Origin: Oceanobacillus timonensis
GTDB lineage: Bacteria > Bacillota > Bacilli > Bacillales > Amphibacillaceae
Direction: 5' to 3'
DNA: 64,000 nt
Assembly: GCF_900166635.1 (NCBI RefSeq)
Contig: NZ_LT800497.1
Span: forward strand, 2,714,344 to 2,778,343
The translations under genes and the position numbers were made by a program. This document shows, piece by piece, positions 20,288-27,498 of this stretch. Position 1 is the stretch's first letter. Every line of letters starts with the position of its first letter. The notes beneath the pieces were generated by a model. The model ran no database searches. It was not told where the DNA came from and saw nothing but the letters and a program-made list of their open reading frames with translations.

Positions 20288-20914
20288 CTACGGCACTTGG
20301 ATGTGCTCCATAAGCGTCTCCAGTGTTTTTTCGCCGATGCCGGAAATCTCCAGTAAATCCGCTTCCTTTTGAAACTGCCCATGTTCATCACGATGGGCAA
20401 TAATCGCTTCTGCTTTAGCAGGACCAATACCAGGCAGTTGTGTCAGTTCTTCACTGGAAGCAGTATTTATTTTTATTTTCCCGCTCTCCGACTGTTCTTC
20501 TGTGACATCATTTTCTGTATTCTCTTCTTCCTGACCGACAGCCGGTATGACAATAACCATTTCATCCTGAACAGCCTGCGCTAAGTTTACTTGAACAATG
20601 TCCGCGTCTCCAGTGAAACCGCCGGCACGTTCCACAATATCCTGGACGCGATCGCCTTCTTCCATTTCATATACTCCCGGTTCTGTCACTTCTCCTTTGA
20701 CATCGACCAATGCCGTTTGCGTTTGTGGCTGAGGTTGTGGCTGTTCTTCTTCGGTTTCTTCAACAAGCGGCGTTTCTGCCGGGTCTTCTTGATCAGGAGG
20801 GATTAATGAGGCTGACAACGGATCAGAGGCGTCTTTCTTACTAACAAAGATAACAAATACAATGACAGCAGCAATCATAATCAAAAGGAATTTATATTTC
20901 TTTAACCAATACAA
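20288..20914 (-). CDS. comEA: Competence DNA receptor ComEA
   Basis: ComEA is the membrane-anchored double-stranded DNA receptor. The 208 residues contain an N-terminal signal anchor (about 6-25), a Pro/Glu/Gln-rich linker, an SLBB-like domain (about 70-120, V-D-V-K-G-E-V-T-E-P-G-V-Y) and a C-terminal helix-hairpin-helix domain with I-N-T-A-S-S-E-E-L-T-Q-L-P-G-I-G-P-A-K-A. The start is TTG with AAGGAGG nine bases upstream. It is the first gene of the comE operon. The divergent comER gene found here in B. subtilis is absent, leaving only 111 bases to yqeM. Confidence 0.95.
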   Translation of the reverse strand: MYWLKKYKFLLIMIAAVIVFVIFVSKKDASDPLSASLIPPDQEDPAETPLVEETEEEQPQPQPQTQTALVDVKGEVTEPGVYEMEEGDRVQDIVERAGGFTGDADIVQVNLAQAVQDEMVIVIPAVGQEEENTENDVTEEQSESGKIKINTASSEELTQLPGIGPAKAEAIIAHRDEHGQFQKEADLLEISGIGEKTLETLMEHIQVP

Positions 20915-21025
20915 AAGATATTACCTCCTTCTTTGTCAAAATAGCATTCCATCATAATATTATTTCGACAAAGAAAGGTAATCTCCTTTTTTTAAGAAAA
21001 CAGCGTAAAATTGACTTTTATACGA

Positions 21026-21772
21026 TTACTTTTCAGCTAAAAAGAAAAATCTTTCTGATTGTTCATCCCAAATATCTTTTTCTAATGAAAAATCAGCGTA
21101 AATATGGATTTTTTTAAATCCAATTTTTTTTAACATATGTTGATAAGTAGCTATCGGAAATGTACGTTGATGATGCGTCTCTTGAAAACGGATAAAATGT
21201 TCTCCTTGTTCCTGCCGGAAAAAAGTAAGCTGATGATACATTTCCCCTGGCTCATCGCCAGGGATGCATTCCCAAATATAAGCTGCTTCATCCGTTACAT
21301 CGGAAAATGTCTGTCCAAGATAGATATCTTCCACAGTATGCATTGAATGGACATCGAAGAAAAATATACCATCCGGTTTTAACGATTGATGGATATTTTG
21401 AAACGCTTTTTCTACGTCTGTAACATCTGTGACATAATTGATGACATCGCAGCAGCTGATTACCATATCATAGTGCTGTTTCCAATCATCTAATTTTGTA
21501 ATATCAGCTTCCACCCAGTCTATGTTATCAGCAGAGACTGTCTCTTTTTGTGCTTGTCTCAGCATTTCACCAGACTGATCTACACCCGTCATTGTGTAAC
21601 CGCCCGCTGCCAACTTTCTCGTAATAATCCCCGTGCCGCAACCGACGTCCATAATCGATTGCACAGGACTTTTGGTTCGAGCTATCATCTGCTGAATCAT
21701 GACCATCCAATCATCGTAAGGAACGTGTTCCATCAGCTCGTCATAAACTTCAGCCATTTTGCTATATGCCAT
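21026..21772 (-). CDS. yqeM: SAM-dependent methyltransferase YqeM
   Basis: A class I methyltransferase of unknown substrate, 248 residues. The nucleotide loop is S-I-M-D-V-G-C-G-T-G-I-I-T (about 38-50), followed by G-V-D-Q-S-G-E-M-L and the D-M-V-I-S-C-C-D-V-I-N-Y strand. Of the close starts, the ATG at 21770-21772 (MAYSKMAEVYDELM) has AGAAGGG eight bases upstream. The ATG two codons earlier overlaps the rsfS stop as TAATG. It is the last gene of the yqeG-to-yqeM run, matching B. subtilis order. Confidence 0.9.
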   Translation of the reverse strand: MAYSKMAEVYDELMEHVPYDDWMVMIQQMIARTKSPVQSIMDVGCGTGIITRKLAAGGYTMTGVDQSGEMLRQAQKETVSADNIDWVEADITKLDDWKQHYDMVISCCDVINYVTDVTDVEKAFQNIHQSLKPDGIFFFDVHSMHTVEDIYLGQTFSDVTDEAAYIWECIPGDEPGEMYHQLTFFRQEQGEHFIRFQETHHQRTFPIATYQHMLKKIGFKKIHIYADFSLEKDIWDEQSERFFFLAEK

Positions 21773-21777
21773 TTTCA

Positions 21778-22134
21778 TTACCCTTCTTGCTTTATATTCA
21801 GTGCAACACGATCCGCATCGCCCCAAAGCTTTTCTAAATTATAATAGTACCTTTCGTCTTCATGAAAAACATGGCAAACGATATCGCCAATATCAACAAG
21901 TACCCAACGTGCTTCTTCAAAGCCTTCCATTCTTTTTATGTCATTTCCGTGTTTTTCCGCCGTTTCTTTTATTGCACGGGCAATTGCCTGAACCTGCCGC
22001 TCATTACTCCCGTGACAAATCACGAAATAATCAGAGACTAGAGATACATCATGCATATCTAAAGCAATAATATTTTTTGCTCTTTTATCGTCGCAGGCTT
22101 CTGCAACTACTTGAATTAATTCTTTATTATCCAT
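21778..22134 (-). CDS. rsfS: Ribosomal silencing factor RsfS
   Basis: RsfS binds L14 on the 50S subunit and blocks subunit joining when nutrients are scarce. The 118 residues contain the Iojap fold with K-N-I-I-A-L-D-M-H-D-V-S, D-Y-F-V-I-C-H-G-S-N-E-R-Q-V-Q-A-I-A and the end motif W-V-L-V-D-I-G-D-I-V-C-H-V-F-H-E-D-E-R-Y-Y-Y-N-L-E. It overlaps yqeK by eight bases. It is the yqeL gene of B. subtilis. Confidence 0.96.
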   Translation of the reverse strand: MDNKELIQVVAEACDDKRAKNIIALDMHDVSLVSDYFVICHGSNERQVQAIARAIKETAEKHGNDIKRMEGFEEARWVLVDIGDIVCHVFHEDERYYYNLEKLWGDADRVALNIKQEG

Positions 22135-22711
22135 TTTTTATTCCTCCAAAAACTTGTTGATTTAAGTCATTATAAGCATGAAAACTGTCAGGGTACACTG
22201 TATTATTCTTTTCCATTAAGAAACGGACGGTGTTCCTGGCAGCCTGATAGCATGCCTTTGTTAAATCCGATTCAGCTGTATCTCTCACTTCATCCAACCC
22301 GGGGAAACTTCTGCCCGGTTCTGTATAATCAGCAAGAAAGATAATTTTATCCAGCTTTGTCATCTTCGCTCTTCCGGTTGTATGAAAGAAAATCGCATCT
22401 TTTATTTCCTGATTTGTAACACCGTATTTTTCTTCTATCCGGACCGACGCAACCGGCCCATGCCATAATTCATGATGAAAGGAAAGCAGTGAATCCGGCA
22501 AATAGCTGTCTGTTTCAATGGTCTGCTTCATTTCCTCCAGGGAATCACATTTACAATAATCATGAAATAAGGCAGCTATCTCTGCATTTTCTACTGATTC
22601 ATGAAAGACTTTAGCCAACTTTATTGCTGTATCTGTTACTCGCAGCGTATGCTCATATCTTCCTTGGGTCAACCTTTCTTTCAAATCAACTTTGAGATTC
22701 TCTATATCCAT
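22127..22711 (-). CDS. yqeK: HD-domain Ap4A hydrolase YqeK
   Basis: A predicted symmetrical diadenosine tetraphosphate hydrolase that splits Ap4A to two ADP. The metal-binding HD-domain residues are R-Y-E-H-T-L-R-V (His about 21), A-A-L-F-H-D-Y-C-K (His-Asp about 49-50), H-G-P-V-A and D-Y-T-E-P-G-R, the last typical of YqeK. The protein has 194 residues and its start lies inside the 3' end of nadD (26-base overlap), so the two are coupled. AAGGAG is ten bases before the ATG. Confidence 0.93.
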   Translation of the reverse strand: MDIENLKVDLKERLTQGRYEHTLRVTDTAIKLAKVFHESVENAEIAALFHDYCKCDSLEEMKQTIETDSYLPDSLLSFHHELWHGPVASVRIEEKYGVTNQEIKDAIFFHTTGRAKMTKLDKIIFLADYTEPGRSFPGLDEVRDTAESDLTKACYQAARNTVRFLMEKNNTVYPDSFHAYNDLNQQVFGGIKNG

Positions 22712-23267
22712 AAATCCGATTCTCCTTAATATAATTCATCACATCATCAGGAAGCAAATAGCGGACTTTCTCGCCTTCTTCTAATCGATTTCTGATAAAG
22801 GTAGAGGAAATGTCCAGCGGATGTATTTCCAGACGCTCAACGGCATACGGTGTTTCTAATGTGTAACCCGGCCTTGACACGCCAATAAAATGAATCATCT
22901 GCACTAATTCATTTATCCGGTTCCATTTTGGCAAATACGCTACCATATCTCCACCGATAATAAAACGGAAATCAACTTCAGAATAGTTCGTTGTCAACTC
23001 CTGTACCGTATCGTATGTGTACGATTTTCCCTCTCTCTCCAGCTCTAATGCATTCACTTGAAAATGTGGATTATCCTGTATAGCCAAACGAAGCATTTCC
23101 AACCGGTGTGCTGCATCAAGAACTTCTGTCTCTTTATGAGGCGGTGTGCTTGTGGGAATAAACCAAATTTCATCTAATTGCTTTCTGATTCTAACTTCTT
23201 CAGCAATCCATAAATGACCTATATGAGGCGGGTTAAATGTCCCGCCCAGAATTCCAATCTTTTTCAA
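22686..23267 (-). CDS. nadD: Nicotinate-mononucleotide adenylyltransferase NadD
   Basis: NadD joins ATP and nicotinate mononucleotide to give deamido-NAD in NAD synthesis. The 193 residues show the nucleotidyltransferase motifs G-I-L-G-G-T-F-N-P-P-H-I-G-H (6-19) and I-S-S-T-F-I-R-N-R-L near residue 155, and F-I-I-G-G-D-M between them. It is preceded by a 130-base gap carrying a hairpin-forming sequence and overlaps yqeK downstream. Confidence 0.96.
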   Translation of the reverse strand: MKKIGILGGTFNPPHIGHLWIAEEVRIRKQLDEIWFIPTSTPPHKETEVLDAAHRLEMLRLAIQDNPHFQVNALELEREGKSYTYDTVQELTTNYSEVDFRFIIGGDMVAYLPKWNRINELVQMIHFIGVSRPGYTLETPYAVERLEIHPLDISSTFIRNRLEEGEKVRYLLPDDVMNYIKENRIYGYRESQS

Positions 23268-23289
23268 ATACTCACCTTCTGCAATGATA

Positions 23290-23398
23290 AATACCTATCC
23301 AAAAGCTGCCAACGGTTTACGCCGGGATGGGCAGTCGTAAGCAGACGCAGAGACCCGGCCCCTGCTCTATCAAGACTGTGGCGGCTTTTGAAATACGC
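23290..23398. repeat. Hairpin-forming GC-rich intergenic element
   Basis: The nadD-yhbY gap is unusually GC-rich and its ends form an imperfect inverted repeat (CAAAAGCTGCCAACGG against the reverse of GACTGTGGCGGCTTTTG). No reading frame of note crosses it. It may be a degenerate repeat element or an mRNA structure inside the operon. Confidence 0.4.
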
Positions 23399-23399
23399 T

Positions 23400-23693
23400 T
23401 TATTGTGGTAGTTTGATTTCTTTATGATCTTGTGATTCTCTATATAAAATAATTGTACTGCCGATTACCTGAACTACTTCTGCATCTGTGCCAGAAGAAA
23501 TTTGTTCTGCAACGACATGTTTATCTTCCAGACAATTTTGCAGAATGCTCACTTTAATTAATTCTCTTTTTTCTAATGCCTCACTAATTTGTGTGACCAT
23601 ATTTTCGTTCACACCATCTTTGCCAACCTGAAAAATCGGCTTAACGGCATGTGATTCTTTGCGTAAAAATTGTTTTTGTTTATTTGTTAACAT
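23400..23693 (-). CDS. yhbY: YhbY-type RNA-binding protein (YqeI)
   Basis: A 97-residue CRM-domain protein that associates with pre-50S ribosomal particles. It starts MLTNKQKQFLRKESHAVKPIFQVGKDG, and the conserved G-x-x-G-like loop (V-G-K-D-G-V-N-E-N) is visible at about residues 23-31. It corresponds to B. subtilis yqeI and lies one base after the aroE stop. Confidence 0.94.
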   Translation of the reverse strand: MLTNKQKQFLRKESHAVKPIFQVGKDGVNENMVTQISEALEKRELIKVSILQNCLEDKHVVAEQISSGTDAEVVQVIGSTIILYRESQDHKEIKLPQ

Positions 23694-23694
23694 T

Positions 23695-24525
23695 TTATTG
23701 ATCTCCTTTTATTTTTGCTATCATTTCTTCGTCCATTCCGTACACATCTACAGGTTGGTTTGTCCAAATTTCAAATGCTTTCTGTGCTTGATAAAGCAGC
23801 ATCGTATGCCCATAGTGCGTACGCCCGCCTTTTTCATTTGCCTGCTTTAAAAACTGCGTATCCAGCGGCTGATAAACAATATCACTGACAATAGTGTCTT
23901 TTCGTAAGTTCTTCAGGTCTATGATTTGTTTGGCTTCATTCATCCCCACTGAACTTGTTTGAATAATAACATCATATGCCGCCAAATTTTCTTCCGCTTC
24001 CGCCAATGTAATCACAGAACTTTGGTAACCTAAGATAATATCTTCACATTTAGATGTTGTCCGGTTCGCAAGTGTCAGGTTTGTATAACCGGCCTGAATA
24101 AGACCGTGAAAAATACCTCGTGCAGCACCGCCGGCACCCAGTAATAGAATAGAAACATCTTTATTACGATCCATATCGGAAAACTTATCGCGTAATGCCT
24201 GTACATAGCCAATACCGTCTGTGTTATATCCGACCCACTCATTTCCTTCTAAAGAAACGGTATTTACTGCCCCGACGCGCTCGGCTGTCACATCCATTCT
24301 GTCCAAATAAGGAATAATGGTCTGTTTATAAGGAGCTGTAATATTAAACCCGTTCACTTCTGCATCTCTCAACTTTTTGATTTCTTCCTCAAAAACTGCT
24401 TCACCCGGTATTTCATGTAACGTATAGGATCCTTCTAAACCGGTCCGTTCAAAAAAAGTTTGATGAATCCAGGGCGATAAAGAATGTTTGATTGGATAAC
24501 CGATTAATTTAAATGTTAAACGCAA
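23695..24525 (-). CDS. aroE: Shikimate dehydrogenase
   Basis: AroE reduces 3-dehydroshikimate to shikimate with NADPH in aromatic amino acid synthesis. I choose TTG at 24523-24525, since AGAGGAG lies seven bases upstream and the protein then begins MRLTFKLIGYPIKHSLSP, giving 276 residues. Motifs are the shikimate site K-H-S-L-S-P, N-I-T-A-P-Y-K with the catalytic Lys, G-A-V-N-T-V, Y-N-T-D-G and the NADP loop L-L-G-A-G-G-A-A-R-G. The A-P-Y-K form replaces the more usual I-P-H-K. It sits between yqeH and yhbY as in B. subtilis. Confidence 0.95.
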   Translation of the reverse strand: MRLTFKLIGYPIKHSLSPWIHQTFFERTGLEGSYTLHEIPGEAVFEEEIKKLRDAEVNGFNITAPYKQTIIPYLDRMDVTAERVGAVNTVSLEGNEWVGYNTDGIGYVQALRDKFSDMDRNKDVSILLLGAGGAARGIFHGLIQAGYTNLTLANRTTSKCEDIILGYQSSVITLAEAEENLAAYDVIIQTSSVGMNEAKQIIDLKNLRKDTIVSDIVYQPLDTQFLKQANEKGGRTHYGHTMLLYQAQKAFEIWTNQPVDVYGMDEEMIAKIKGDQ

Positions 24526-24581
24526 AAGAATGCTCCTCTCTCTATATAATAAATACATCTTTTTCTAAAGGTAATATCTTC

Positions 24582-25691
24582 TTATTGGCCTGCCAAAATA
24601 GATTTTCTTGTCGTAACAGCGACTCCTTTGGGACTATGGGCAGCTACTGTGGCACCGTCTCCTTGAATACTGATCCATCCCAGTCCAGGAAAGACAATAT
24701 CCACTTTTCCTTTTTCCACTTTAAAGCTGTGCGCCACCAGCGGCGGAAATTGCTGCAGCTGTTCTCCATAAGGCGGAGCTAACATTTCCCCAGCATGTTT
24801 TTCATACAATGCGTCCGCATTCTCCAATTTTGTCCGGTGGATAGTTAAGTCATTTGAGAAATAACATATAAAAGATTGTTTCTCTCCTTTTATAAAATCA
24901 AGCCTTACCAATCCGCCGATAAATAATGTTTGCTGTTCATTTAATTGGTACACTCGTGCCTTTACTTCTTTTTTCGGTGTAATCATTTTTAATTCCTTTT
25001 CGGAAACATAGTGTGCCATTTGCTGTTTATTCACAATTCCAGGGGTATCTACTAAAAAGGAATGGTCATCCAACGGGATTTCAATAAATCCTAAGGTGGT
25101 TCCTGGAAAATAAGACGTTGTTATGGCATTTTCTTCTCCTGTCGTTTCTTTAATTAAACGGTTAATAAAAGTTGATTTTCCGACATTGGTTACACCGACA
25201 ATAAAGACATCCTTATTGGCCCGGTGTATTTCTATTTTCTGCTTCAGCTCGTCCAGCCCTTTTTCTTTCACTGAAGAAATTAAAATAACATCTTTTATTT
25301 TAATCCCCAGCTGGCTTGCTTCATGACGTAACCATTGCTTTAATTTATTCTCATTTGTTGATTTTGGCAATAAATCAAGCTTATTCCCTACTAAAATAAT
25401 TGGATTATCTCCCGTAATTCGTGGCAAATTACTTAATAAAGTGCCGTCAACATCAAAAATATCAATAATATGGACAATTAATCCATCTCTGTCTCGTATG
25501 GAACTGACCATTTTTAAAAAGTCGGCGTCCGTTAATGATACATCTTGAATTTCATTATAATGCTTCAGGCGAAAACATCTTTTACATAAAATAACATCTT
25601 TTTCTAACGCACTGACAGGCGCATATCCTGGTTCATTGGGATGCTCTGTTTGAATAACAGCACCGCATCCCTGACAAATATGTTGCTCCAA
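24582..25691 (-). CDS. yqeH: Ribosome biogenesis GTPase YqeH
   Basis: This is a circularly permuted GTPase needed for 30S assembly, 369 residues. The N-terminal zinc finger has C-Q-G-C (about 5-8) and C-K-R-C (about 36-39). The G motifs then come in permuted order: N-K-L-D (G4), S-S-V-K (G5), G-V-T-N-V-G-K-S-T (G1), T-T-S-Y-F-P-G-T-T (G2) and D-T-P-G (G3). A C-terminal RNA-binding domain follows. It lies two bases from yqeG. Confidence 0.96.
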   Translation of the reverse strand: MEQHICQGCGAVIQTEHPNEPGYAPVSALEKDVILCKRCFRLKHYNEIQDVSLTDADFLKMVSSIRDRDGLIVHIIDIFDVDGTLLSNLPRITGDNPIILVGNKLDLLPKSTNENKLKQWLRHEASQLGIKIKDVILISSVKEKGLDELKQKIEIHRANKDVFIVGVTNVGKSTFINRLIKETTGEENAITTSYFPGTTLGFIEIPLDDHSFLVDTPGIVNKQQMAHYVSEKELKMITPKKEVKARVYQLNEQQTLFIGGLVRLDFIKGEKQSFICYFSNDLTIHRTKLENADALYEKHAGEMLAPPYGEQLQQFPPLVAHSFKVEKGKVDIVFPGLGWISIQGDGATVAAHSPKGVAVTTRKSILAGQ

Positions 25692-25693
25692 TC

Positions 25694-26209
25694 TTATTCC
25701 TCCTTATGGCGCTTATCTTTGAACGGCATTCTTTTTAAAATTTTTCGCTCAATCAAACGATTAATCTTTGTTTTTTTATCATCCGTTTGTACCACTGGAA
25801 CAACCAAAACCGTGTAAAAACCGGCAATGTTACCGCCAAGCACATCTGTCAACAGCTGATCACCGACTACTAAAATCTCTTCTTTCTCCAGTTCCATTTG
25901 CTTTGCTACTGTTTTAAAAGCTCTCCCCAAAGGTTTTTTGGCACTAAATACAAATGGCGTTCCGAGCGGTTCTGAAAAAACCGTAACACGTTCTTGATTA
26001 TTATTGGATATGATAGTCACTTTTATATCATTTTCTTCCATTATTTTAAACCATGCAATAACATCAGGTGTTGCATCTTTTACATCCCATGCAACCAGCG
26101 TATTATCCAAGTCTGTAATAATACCTTTTATTCCCTGATCCTTCAATTTTTCAGGTTTCAAGTCAAAAATTTGATCAATTTGCTCATCTGGCAAAAATTT
26201 AGAAAACAT
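25694..26209 (-). CDS. yqeG: HAD-superfamily phosphatase YqeG
   Basis: A 171-residue haloacid-dehalogenase-type phosphatase, class IIIA. Motif I is I-T-D-L-D-N-T-L-V-A-W-D (about 31-42), motif II I-S-N-N-N, and motif III/IV K-K-P-L-G-R-A and V-G-D-Q-L-L-T-D. Substrate is unknown, though a phosphatidylglycerophosphate phosphatase role has been proposed for relatives. It heads the yqeG-yqeM operon. The divergent neighbour is sda, as in B. subtilis. Confidence 0.93.
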   Translation of the reverse strand: MFSKFLPDEQIDQIFDLKPEKLKDQGIKGIITDLDNTLVAWDVKDATPDVIAWFKIMEENDIKVTIISNNNQERVTVFSEPLGTPFVFSAKKPLGRAFKTVAKQMELEKEEILVVGDQLLTDVLGGNIAGFYTVLVVPVVQTDDKKTKINRLIERKILKRMPFKDKRHKEE

Positions 26210-26656
26210 ACATACACCTCAAGATTTCCGATTAATTGATAGATATGTAAAGTCCTTTCCTTCATTCTATAGCAATAAGGACGGTAACTCTACGCTACAA
26301 CACATTATACCTAATCCTGCTACAGCTGACTAGCTTTTCGTAAAAACATCCTTCTATTTGTTGAACAAGGCATGGTGTATAGCTCCGCTCCGGCCAACCA
26401 CTACGCTTTCCGCCGCAGCGGTCGCCTTACACTTTACCATCTTTTCCTTGCCAAAAGCTGTATAAAAAACAATCAGCCCTGCTCCGATGAAATGGAAGTT
26501 ACTTTTTAAAGGGCAAAGTTGAGTTCATATAAAATGTATCCCCGGCCAACATGGCTTTCCAATATTTTCTTTACAGCAATAAATGCTACAAGTTGTTCAG
26601 CAAATATGCATATAATCCGTAAAAATCGTTCGACAAATTCCGATATTATTCGATTT
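26210..26656. other. Intergenic region yqeG-sda, with degenerate repeat
   Basis: No gene is visible. Bases 26370-26440 are GC-rich and include CCACTACGCTTTCCGC next to GCAGCGGTCGCC, resembling in reverse the GCGGAAAGCGTAGTG part of the repeat at 58.6-58.8 kb. The rest is AT-rich and should contain the yqeG promoter. Confidence 0.4.
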
Positions 26657-26740
26657 TGTGGATAACTTTATCAACATAAAAATGTACCAATAACAATATC
26701 AAGCGAGGTTACCCACCTTTTTATACACAACTTATATACA
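26657..26740. promoter_or_regulatory. DnaA-box cluster upstream of sda
   Basis: Four boxes fit or nearly fit TTATNCACA: TTATCCACA (minus strand, 26657-26665, perfect), TTATCAACA (26668-26676, one change), TTATACACA (26721-26729, perfect) and TTATATACA (26732-26740, one change). They end about 25 bases before the likely sda promoter. In B. subtilis, DnaA directly activates sda, so the same link between replication initiation and sporulation is expected. Confidence 0.8.
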
Positions 26741-26763
26741 ACTATATGTAGATAAGTTAGAGC

Positions 26764-26792
26764 TTGTTAACACAAGATACACGTGTTAAATT
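26764..26792 (+). promoter_or_regulatory. Probable sigma-A promoter of sda
   Basis: TTGTTA and TAAATT are separated by 17 bases and lie 46 bases before the sda start codon. The -10 box is a weak match, consistent with an activated promoter. Confidence 0.5.
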
Positions 26793-26837
26793 ATTATTAT
26801 CTTAAGAAGAATTGATGACGATTGAGGAGGTTGTATT

Positions 26838-26978
26838 GTGGAAACATTATCGGACGAATTATTACTAGAATCATATTATACGGCAATAGCCTTAAATCTA
26901 AGTCCTGATTTTCTTTCTTTGTTTGAGGAAGAAATCCATAAAAGATCTCTGACTCATAAAATCAAAGAATCTGTATAA
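26838..26978 (+). CDS. sda: Sporulation checkpoint inhibitor Sda
   Basis: Sda is a 46-residue helical hairpin that binds histidine kinase KinA and blocks the sporulation phosphorelay while DNA replication is starting or damaged. The product reads M-E-T-L-S-D-E-L-L-L-E-S-Y then I-A-L-N-L-S-P-D-F and ends K-R-S-L-T-H-K-I, closely matching the conserved S-D-E-L-L-x-E-S-Y and R-R-S-L pattern. The start is GTG with GAGGAGG seven bases upstream. Position next to yqeG, the DnaA boxes upstream and the strong terminator downstream all agree with B. subtilis sda. Confidence 0.93.
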   Translation: METLSDELLLESYYTAIALNLSPDFLSLFEEEIHKRSLTHKIKESV

Positions 26979-26993
26979 TTTTGTCTTTTAATA

Positions 26994-27025
26994 AAAAAAC
27001 TTCAATGGAAACATTGAAGTTTTTT
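26994..27025 (+). terminator. Terminator after sda
   Basis: A perfect 14-base stem (AAAAAACTTCAATG with its complement) has a GAAA tetraloop and runs into T residues. Confidence 0.92.
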
Positions 27026-27498
27026 TTATGCTTTTCCCCCTGTTTCTTCCTATTTAAAATATAATTTGCCGACCATTGCAGACAGCATTCTTTTAGTATG
27101 CATCCAGCTTTAGAATAGGTTATAATCGAATATAGCACTCTGATTTGTGTAAAAAATCGTAAAGAGATGGAATAATAATCAAGAAAAGCATGGTATTCCC
27201 CCTTTATTATCGCACCGAATAACCTTTATATTTTCTGTTAAAAGAGAACTTTCATTCTTATATCTTATGAATTTCTTTTGAATAATGATACAAGCTATTT
27301 AAGAAATGAAATCAACGCTTTCAACAACAGAAATATTTATAGAGGATGTTCAAAATGTCCGCAAACGATTCTGACGGTATAGCTAATCGTCATTCTGTAA
27401 AAGAAAAATGACGTCATTTACTTCCCGCTTTCAACCGGATTATTTTTTGAACACATACGAAAAGGAATTCGTAATTATTGTAAAAGGAGGAATTACTG
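27026..27498. other. Intergenic region upstream of the mrp operon
   Basis: This 470-base AT-rich gap has no credible gene. The notable part is 27372-27419, with several TGACG half-sites (described separately). A TATAAT at 27121-27126 lacks a good -35 box. The mrp promoter could not be fixed. Confidence 0.45.
27372..27419. promoter_or_regulatory. Possible operator: TGACG half-sites and a 14-base palindrome
   Basis: TGACG at 27372-27376 faces CGTCA at 27388-27392, and AAATGACGTCATTT at 27406-27419 is a perfect palindrome made from two overlapping half-sites. The set lies 80-130 bases before mrpA. A regulator binding here is inference. Confidence 0.35.

Noticed and set aside
20263..20427. N-terminal extension of ComEB
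   Set aside because: It runs through the end of comEA and is not conserved. A good ribosome site marks the internal ATG.
26657..26740. DnaA boxes as a replication origin
   Set aside because: There is no dnaA, dnaN or AT-rich unwinding region next to them, and the position upstream of sda matches a known DnaA-regulated promoter.
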